Assembly (NCBI GenBank): GCA_030652255.1
Contig: JAUSAZ010000076.1
Span: forward strand, 41,744 to 105,743
Direction of reading: 5' to 3'
Source: Myxococcales bacterium
GTDB taxonomy: Bacteria > Myxococcota_A > Polyangia > Polyangiales > Ga0077539
Length of the DNA stretch: 64,000 bases
The notes under the pieces are model-generated. The model worked only from the letters and a program-made list of their open reading frames with translations. It was not told where the DNA came from and did no database searches. Positions 59,609 to 64,000 of the stretch are shown in pieces; within the stretch, counting starts at the first letter, position 1, and every line of letters begins with the position of its first letter. The translations under genes were made by a program, and so were the position numbers.

Positions 59609-59720
59609 TTCGGCGCCACCGGACGCCGTTCGGACATCTGCCACATCCGCGTTCGGCGCCGCCCGACGCCGCCCGGACATCTGCCACGCCCGCGTTCGGC
59701 GGCGCCCGACGCCGCCCGGG
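59609..59720. repeat. 43-bp tandem repeat, about 2.6 copies
   Basis: Copies begin at 59609, 59652 and 59695 with TTCGGCG and share the core CCGGACATCTGCCAC (truncated in the third). Copies differ at a few bases. The array lies between the LysM-peptidase gene and the helical-protein gene and encodes nothing consistent. Confidence 0.75.
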
Positions 59721-59726
59721 TGCCTG

Positions 59727-60524
59727 CTACTCCGCCCTCGCCTCGGCGGCGACCTCGCGGGGGTCGTCCTCGGGCGGCGTCGGCTCGTCCCGACCGCCGA
59801 CCATCCAGGCCGCCGACTCGGTGCGGACGTCGACGTGCACGAAGTTTCCGCGCGTCGAGAGCCCGCAGCCCACGTTGGGGATCGTCTGGCAGAACTCCCA
59901 CACCGCACGCAGCCCGACGCCCTCCACCCGGAGGTCGACCGCGTAGCCGAGGGCGTGGCGGTTGCGCGGCTCGTCGCGGCCCCCGCGGTGCGGCCGGTAG
60001 CCCGAGAGCACCGTGATGCGCCGCCCCCCGAAGCGGTTGCTCAGGGTCGGGAACACCCCCACCAGCCGCGGGTGGATCATGTGCACGGCCCCGGTGCGCG
60101 ACTGGAGCATCCGCTCGACGCGCGCCCGCAGCGCCGGACCGGTGGCGGTGAAGTTGGTGCTGAGCTCGACGGAGTCGCGGGCGCGGACGAGGTTCACCCG
60201 GCCGGGGCGGTGGGTGCCGCCCTCGTCGTTGGAGGACACCTCCTCGCGGGTGGGCAGCGTGCGCAGGACCTCCTGCGACACCCCCTCGGGCACCCTCAGC
60301 CGCCGCCCGACGGTGAGCAGGTACGGCGGGCGGAGGTTGTTGTGCGCCGCGACGTCGCGCACCGGCAGCTCGAGCACGGCCGCGATGCGACGGATGGTGT
60401 CGCCGGGGCGCACGACGTACACCCGGTCGCGGGCGGAGATGGGGGCCCGCGATCGGGGCTGCGCAGCGAGGTCGAGGGGCGCCGCGAGGAGGGCGAGCGC
60501 CAGCGGTAGGCACCGGAGGTTCAT
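59727..60524 (-). CDS. Secreted LysM-domain M15-type peptidase
   Basis: A 265-residue exported protein. A signal peptide (about 1-21, ending DLAAQ) leads to a LysM peptidoglycan-binding module (YVVRPGDTIRRIAAVLEL at about 36-53, LTVGRRLRVPEG). The C-terminal M15A/DUF882-type peptidase has SGYRPHRGG, zinc-binding RNRHALGYAVDLRV and FVHVDVR. It likely cuts peptide cross-links in peptidoglycan, like MepK. Start 60524 was chosen because it begins the signal peptide. tatA lies 44 bp upstream on the same strand. Confidence 0.88.
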   Translation of the reverse strand: MNLRCLPLALALLAAPLDLAAQPRSRAPISARDRVYVVRPGDTIRRIAAVLELPVRDVAAHNNLRPPYLLTVGRRLRVPEGVSQEVLRTLPTREEVSSNDEGGTHRPGRVNLVRARDSVELSTNFTATGPALRARVERMLQSRTGAVHMIHPRLVGVFPTLSNRFGGRRITVLSGYRPHRGGRDEPRNRHALGYAVDLRVEGVGLRAVWEFCQTIPNVGCGLSTRGNFVHVDVRTESAAWMVGGRDEPTPPEDDPREVAAEARAE

Positions 60525-60568
60525 GGTGGGGATGTGGGCGTCCCCGTACCGACGAACCCCGCCCGGCG

Positions 60569-60760
60569 TCAACCGGGCTTGTCGGGGCTCTCCGGGGTGG
60601 AGGGCTTCACGGCGATGCGGTCGTCGTTGCGCATTCCCCGGCGGAGGTTGCGCATGAAGCCCCCGACGGCGTCGCCGATGGGGTTCACCTTCGACGCCCC
60701 GAAGACCACCGCCACCAGGATCAGGATGAACAACACCTCACCGAGCCCAGGAGCGCGCAT
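60569..60760 (-). CDS. tatA: Twin-arginine translocase subunit TatA
   Basis: A 63-residue protein of the TatA/E type. It has a short N-terminal membrane helix (GLGEVLFILILVAVVF), the hinge FGASKVNPIG, and an amphipathic helix (AVGGFMRNLRRGM). It forms the pore for folded Tat substrates in the inner membrane. No tatB or tatC is next to it. Several proteins in the window (ActB, the hydrolase at 37674) carry Tat-like signals. The ATG at 60760 starts the conserved segment. Confidence 0.88.
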   Translation of the reverse strand: MRAPGLGEVLFILILVAVVFGASKVNPIGDAVGGFMRNLRRGMRNDDRIAVKPSTPESPDKPG

Positions 60761-60829
60761 GGATGGTGGGGTCGCACGCCCCCCGGCGCTCTGCAAGTCG
60801 CCGGGGCCGTTGTAGTAATGGGAGACGCC

Positions 60830-61309
60830 ATGAAGCTCCTGCTCATCCGGCACGGCGAGGCCGTCGACGCCGGTCCCGACATCACCGACAGCCACCGCTG
60901 GCTCACCGCCCGCGGGCGCGCCGAGACCGCCGTCACGGGCGCCCACCTGCGAAGGCACCCGCCCCGGGCGATCGCCACCTCGCCGCTCGTGCGCGCCGTG
61001 CAGACCGCCGAGCTCATCGCCGCGCTCGCGCCGCCCGACGGCCCGATCACGGTGCTGCCAGCCCTCGCCACGGGCCACGTCGCGGGCATCACCCGCTACG
61101 TCGAGGCCGCGGGGGGTCACGGGCCGCTGGCGCTCGTCGGCCACGAGCCGACGCTCTCGGAGGTGGTGGTGGCGCTGCTCAAGCCGCCGCACTGGGCGGG
61201 CTTCGAGAAGTCCGGGGTGGTCGCGCTCGCCCGCCACGGGGGGGTGTGGCACTTCGAGTGGATGTTCCTGGCGCGGACGGCGACGACGGTCGACCGGCTG
61301 CCGGGCTGA
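60830..61309 (+). CDS. sixA: Phosphohistidine phosphatase SixA
   Basis: A 159-residue histidine-phosphatase-superfamily protein. The RHG motif is at residues 7-9 (LLIRHGEA). The second Arg is in TSPLVRAVQTAEL and the second His in VGHEPTLSEV. The short single-domain form matches SixA, which removes phosphate from phosphohistidine in phosphotransfer proteins. The GGGAG ribosome site (60820-60824) favours the ATG at 60830 over the one at 60818. The next gene starts 4 bp later, so the two are probably co-transcribed. Confidence 0.9.
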   Translation: MKLLLIRHGEAVDAGPDITDSHRWLTARGRAETAVTGAHLRRHPPRAIATSPLVRAVQTAELIAALAPPDGPITVLPALATGHVAGITRYVEAAGGHGPLALVGHEPTLSEVVVALLKPPHWAGFEKSGVVALARHGGVWHFEWMFLARTATTVDRLPG

Positions 61310-61313
61310 GCCG

Positions 61314-62390
61314 GTGCCGCCCATCGTCCGCAAGCGGTCGTGGATGGCCGGCCTGGCCGACGCCGCGGGCCACTGGGTCGACCGCACGGTGGTCGACCTC
61401 GCACTCGACGCGGCGCGGCGCTCGAAGGGCCCGCGCCCCGACCCCGACCAGCAGCTCCGGCAGCTCGCCCGCGTCGCGGAGGCCTACGGCGACCCGCGGC
61501 TCATCACCGAGCCCGACGGGTTCTTCGTCCGCCCGGCGCTCCCGGAGGTGACGCGCACCGCGGTGCGCTCGCTCCCGGGCGGCGGACGCGTGGAAGACCT
61601 CTCCTTCGCGAGCGGCTTCGTCCCGACGCACCCATTCCCCCGCGAGGACTACCTCGCCTTCACCGAGAACCACACCGCCTCGGCCCGCTACTGGCGGCAC
61701 CCCAACGCCCGCGCGACCGCCGTGTGCATCCACGGCTACCTCGGCGGAACCTTCGGCTTCGAGGAGGCCGCCTTCGAGGCCCCGAGGCTCTACCAGTGGG
61801 GCCTCGACGTGCTGCTCCCCGCGCTGCCCTTCCACGGCCCGCGCGCCCCCGGCGGCCGCCGCGGACGATGGCCGGGCACCGACCCGTGGCGCTCGGTCGA
61901 GGGCTTCGCGCACGCCGTCTCCGACCTCCAGGCGTGGCACGCGTGGCTGCGCGCCGAGGGGGCCTCGGCGGTGGGCAACGTCGGGATGTCCCTCGGTGGC
62001 TACACCGCCGCCCTGATCGCCACCGTCGACCCGAGCGTGGACTTCACCACCCTCATGGTGCCGCTGGCCTCGCTCGGCGACGCGTACCTCCAGCACCGCG
62101 CGCGGCAGCCCGAGGCCCCGCCCGCCTGGGTGGGCCGGCGCATCGACGACTCCCTGCGGGTGGTCTCGCCGCTGTCACGCCCGCCCGCCGTCGCGCCCGA
62201 CAGCGTGCTCGTGCTCGCCGCGGGCAGCGACGGGATCACCCCCGCCGGACACGCCGAGCGCCTGCGCGATCACTTCGACGCCCGCTACGACACCTTCGCC
62301 GGCGGACACCTGCTCCAGGTCGGCCGGGGACGGGCCTGGGCGTCCCTCAAGGACTTCCTCCTCGACCGACGAATCATCGCCCCACGCTGA
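61314..62390 (+). CDS. Alpha/beta hydrolase (ABHD18/DUF2048-like)
   Basis: A 358-residue protein. It has an N-terminal basic helical segment (about 1-40), then IHGYLGG at about 138 and the nucleophile elbow NVGMSLGGY with Ser at about 225. The acid is likely in AGSDGITP and the catalytic His in FAGGHLLQVG. The organisation resembles ABHD18/DUF2048 proteins, linked in eukaryotes to cardiolipin metabolism; the substrate here is unknown. The GTG at 61314 is 4 bp from the sixA stop. Confidence 0.7.
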   Translation: MPPIVRKRSWMAGLADAAGHWVDRTVVDLALDAARRSKGPRPDPDQQLRQLARVAEAYGDPRLITEPDGFFVRPALPEVTRTAVRSLPGGGRVEDLSFASGFVPTHPFPREDYLAFTENHTASARYWRHPNARATAVCIHGYLGGTFGFEEAAFEAPRLYQWGLDVLLPALPFHGPRAPGGRRGRWPGTDPWRSVEGFAHAVSDLQAWHAWLRAEGASAVGNVGMSLGGYTAALIATVDPSVDFTTLMVPLASLGDAYLQHRARQPEAPPAWVGRRIDDSLRVVSPLSRPPAVAPDSVLVLAAGSDGITPAGHAERLRDHFDARYDTFAGGHLLQVGRGRAWASLKDFLLDRRIIAPR

Positions 62391-62459
62391 CACTCTTTCC
62401 AGGCTTTGTCGCCCCCTTGCGCTTCGGGCCGCTCCGTGGCGCCATCGGGGCCGTTTTCG

Positions 62460-63821
62460 ATGCACGCACTGCTGACCGATCGGTACGAGCTCGCGATGTT
62501 GGGCGCCTACCTCCGGGAGGGAATCGCTGAGCGCCGGGGGGTGTTCGAGCTGTCGCTGCGTCGACTGCCGCCCAACCGGAGGTTCCTGCTGGTGGCGGGG
62601 GTCGACCGGGTGGTCCGGTACCTGCGCGACCTGTGCTTCACCGACGCCGAGGTGGACTACCTCCGCGCGCAGCCCGACCTGCGCGACGTGATGACCGACG
62701 CGATGGAGGGCTACCTCCGGACGTTCCGCTTTCGCGGCGACCTCGACGCCATCCCCGAAGGGGCCCTGGCCTTCGAGGCCGAGCCCATCCTCCGGGTGAC
62801 GGCCTCCCTCGCCGAGGCGCAGCTCCTGGAGACCTTCCTCCTCGGGGTGATCAACACCGAGACCCGGGTCGCCTCCAAGGCCGCCCGCCTGGTGCTCGCC
62901 GCCGAGGGTCGGCCGGTGTTCGAGTTCGGCGCGCGGCGGGTCGACCCGCTGACGGCGCCCCACGCCGGCAGGGCGGCGTACATCGCCGGCTGCGCGGCGA
63001 GCTCGTGCGAGCAGGCGGGCCTCACCTTCGGGGTGCCCGTCTCGGGAACCATCGCCCACAGCTACGTCCTCGCCCACGTCGACGACGGCGAGGAGGCCGC
63101 CTTCCTCCGCTTCGCGGAGTCCTTTCCTCAGGGCACCACCCTGCTCATCGACACCTACGACGCCCGGCGCGGCGCGCTGCGGGCGGCCCGCGCTGGCTCG
63201 GCGGTGCGGGCGGTGCGCATCGACTCGGGCGACCTCCTGGCCCTCGGCCGCGACGTCCGGCGCATCCTCGACGCCGCGGGGCGGCCGGACATCCAGCTCA
63301 TCGCCAGCGACGACCTCGACGAGCAGCGCATCCGCTCGCTGCTGGCCGAGGGCGCTCCCTACGACGCCTTCGGGGTCGGCACGGCCATCACCCTCACCCC
63401 CGACGCCCCCTCGCTCGGGGCGATCTACAAGCTCGTGGAGATCGAAGACCGGCGCGACGTGGCGGTGCCGGTGGGCAAGCGCTCGCCGGGCAAGCCGAGC
63501 AGCGCGGGCGCCAAGCAGGTGTACCGCCGCCTCGACGAGCGCGGCGCCTTCGTGGAGGACACGGTGCGCCTCGCCGACGAGTCCGCCGACCCGCACCCCG
63601 ACCCCGAGGCCGTCGCCCTGCTGGTGCCCGTGATGCGCAGCGGGAAGCTGGTGCGCGACCTGCCGACGCCCGCCGAGGCCACCCGGGAGGCGAGGGAGCG
63701 CGCGGCCTGCTCGCTGCGCTCGCTGCCAGAGGCCCTGCGCGACCTCGACGAGGGAGCGAGCCTCCCGTCGCCGGTGGTGCTCTCCCCAGCGCTGAGCGCC
63801 CTGGTGCCGCGCGGGGACTGA
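62460..63821 (+). CDS. pncB: Nicotinate phosphoribosyltransferase
   Basis: A 453-residue enzyme. It opens with the family motif LLTDRYELAMLGAYL; FFLVAGVDRVV-like and GVINTETRVASKAAR segments follow. The PRPP site and catalytic core include FEFGARRVDP, GTIAHSYVLA, LLIDTYDAR and RIDSGDLLAL. It converts nicotinate to nicotinate mononucleotide with ATP in NAD salvage, complementing nadC in this window. The start is the ATG at 62460, at the conserved N-terminus. Confidence 0.95.
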   Translation: MHALLTDRYELAMLGAYLREGIAERRGVFELSLRRLPPNRRFLLVAGVDRVVRYLRDLCFTDAEVDYLRAQPDLRDVMTDAMEGYLRTFRFRGDLDAIPEGALAFEAEPILRVTASLAEAQLLETFLLGVINTETRVASKAARLVLAAEGRPVFEFGARRVDPLTAPHAGRAAYIAGCAASSCEQAGLTFGVPVSGTIAHSYVLAHVDDGEEAAFLRFAESFPQGTTLLIDTYDARRGALRAARAGSAVRAVRIDSGDLLALGRDVRRILDAAGRPDIQLIASDDLDEQRIRSLLAEGAPYDAFGVGTAITLTPDAPSLGAIYKLVEIEDRRDVAVPVGKRSPGKPSSAGAKQVYRRLDERGAFVEDTVRLADESADPHPDPEAVALLVPVMRSGKLVRDLPTPAEATREARERAACSLRSLPEALRDLDEGASLPSPVVLSPALSALVPRGD

Positions 63822-64000
63822 TACCAACGGGGTGTCGATCTTGCCGCTTTGACGGCCACCCGTTGGTGAGACACGCCGCCCGTTTGACGCTGGGGTTCGC
63901 GCGTTGGCGCTCACCCCAGGCTATCGCACGAGGGCGCCCCCGCAGTCGCGGGGGCTTTCGGACCGACACTCGATGGACCTTCCGGAAGGCCGGGCAGACA
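63822..64000. other. Intergenic region at window edge with paired structures
   Basis: 179 bp without a credible gene. It holds an inverted repeat CTGGGGT/ACCCCAG (63890-63896, 63913-63919) and a strong hairpin at 63936-63955. The wording does not match a tRNA. It could be a small RNA, the end of a mobile element lying outside the window, or transcript-end structures for pncB. Confidence 0.5.
63936..63958 (+). terminator. Hairpin with short T-run downstream of pncB
   Basis: GCCCCCGC (63936-63943) and GCGGGGGC (63948-63955) form a perfect 8-bp stem with a four-base loop, followed by TTT. It is 115 bp after pncB. The short T-run weakens it as a classical terminator. Confidence 0.5.

Noticed and set aside
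63394..63969. Minus-strand Arg/Pro-rich frame at the window end, possible transposase piece
   Set aside because: No transposase motif is visible; most of it is antisense to pncB.

Overview
This 64-kb window is very GC-rich and gene-dense, with almost every third codon position G or C. It most likely comes from a member of the Myxococcota (class Polyangia or a relative). That is an inference from gene content: an Alternative Complex III/caa3 respiratory cluster, a pilB-pilT-pilC-pilS cluster followed by an FHA-type sigma-54 activator, a Ser/Thr kinase with an FHA protein and a PP2C phosphatase, and many Asp/Ala/Pro- and Cys-rich lipoproteins. No tRNA, rRNA, CRISPR array, prophage or insertion sequence was found.

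Layout. 1-4460: a 3'-truncated repeat lipoprotein (minus strand), then a PilZ protein, a membrane hydrolase, an outer-membrane-like protein, an integral membrane protein and an OsmC protein. 4488-22499 (minus): one long, mostly overlapping cluster read from 22499 downwards: actABCDEF (quinol:cytochrome c oxidoreductase), a small membrane protein, sco, coxB-A-C-D (caa3 oxidase), a lipoprotein, mutS and a CapA-like lipoprotein. Electrons would pass from quinol through ACIII haems to the cytochrome c domain of CoxB and on to oxygen. 22893-26984: nadC and birA converge on an FHA-protein/kinase pair. 27112-35166: pilB, pilT, pilC, pilS, then pgsA (minus) and an FHA sigma-54 activator. 35213-41597: flippase-like protein, acidic protein, family-4 uracil-DNA glycosylase, hydrolase, PP2C phosphatase, helical-repeat protein and pilD. 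41605-45396: serS, Cys-rich lipoprotein, ECF sigma factor, deoC. 45513-51999: three large envelope proteins. 52085-55637: a fadN-fadA beta-oxidation pair. 55948-63821: histone-H1-like protein, CNNM/CBS transporter, a beta-propeller and helical protein pair, LysM-M15 peptidase, tatA, sixA, ABHD18-like hydrolase and pncB.

Systems that work together: aerobic respiration (act/cox/sco); type IV pili (pilB/T/C/D/S); Ser/Thr phospho-signalling (kinase, two FHA proteins, PP2C) around the pilus genes; c-di-GMP sensing (PilZ protein and the PilB N-terminal domain); NAD synthesis (nadC, pncB); fatty-acid oxidation.

The least explained signals are at the DNA level. A bipartite palindrome, TACC-N6-GGTA, lies inside coding regions five times with two near matches, always written with codons that look rare here. 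mutS carries an AT-rich patch with two copies of a palindrome. Perfect inverted repeats sit at the leaders of actA, the H1-like gene and the PP2C gene. DeoC carries an N-terminal helix plus linker resembling a microcompartment encapsulation peptide, with no shell genes in the window. Counts and spacings were read by eye; no alignment or database search was run.
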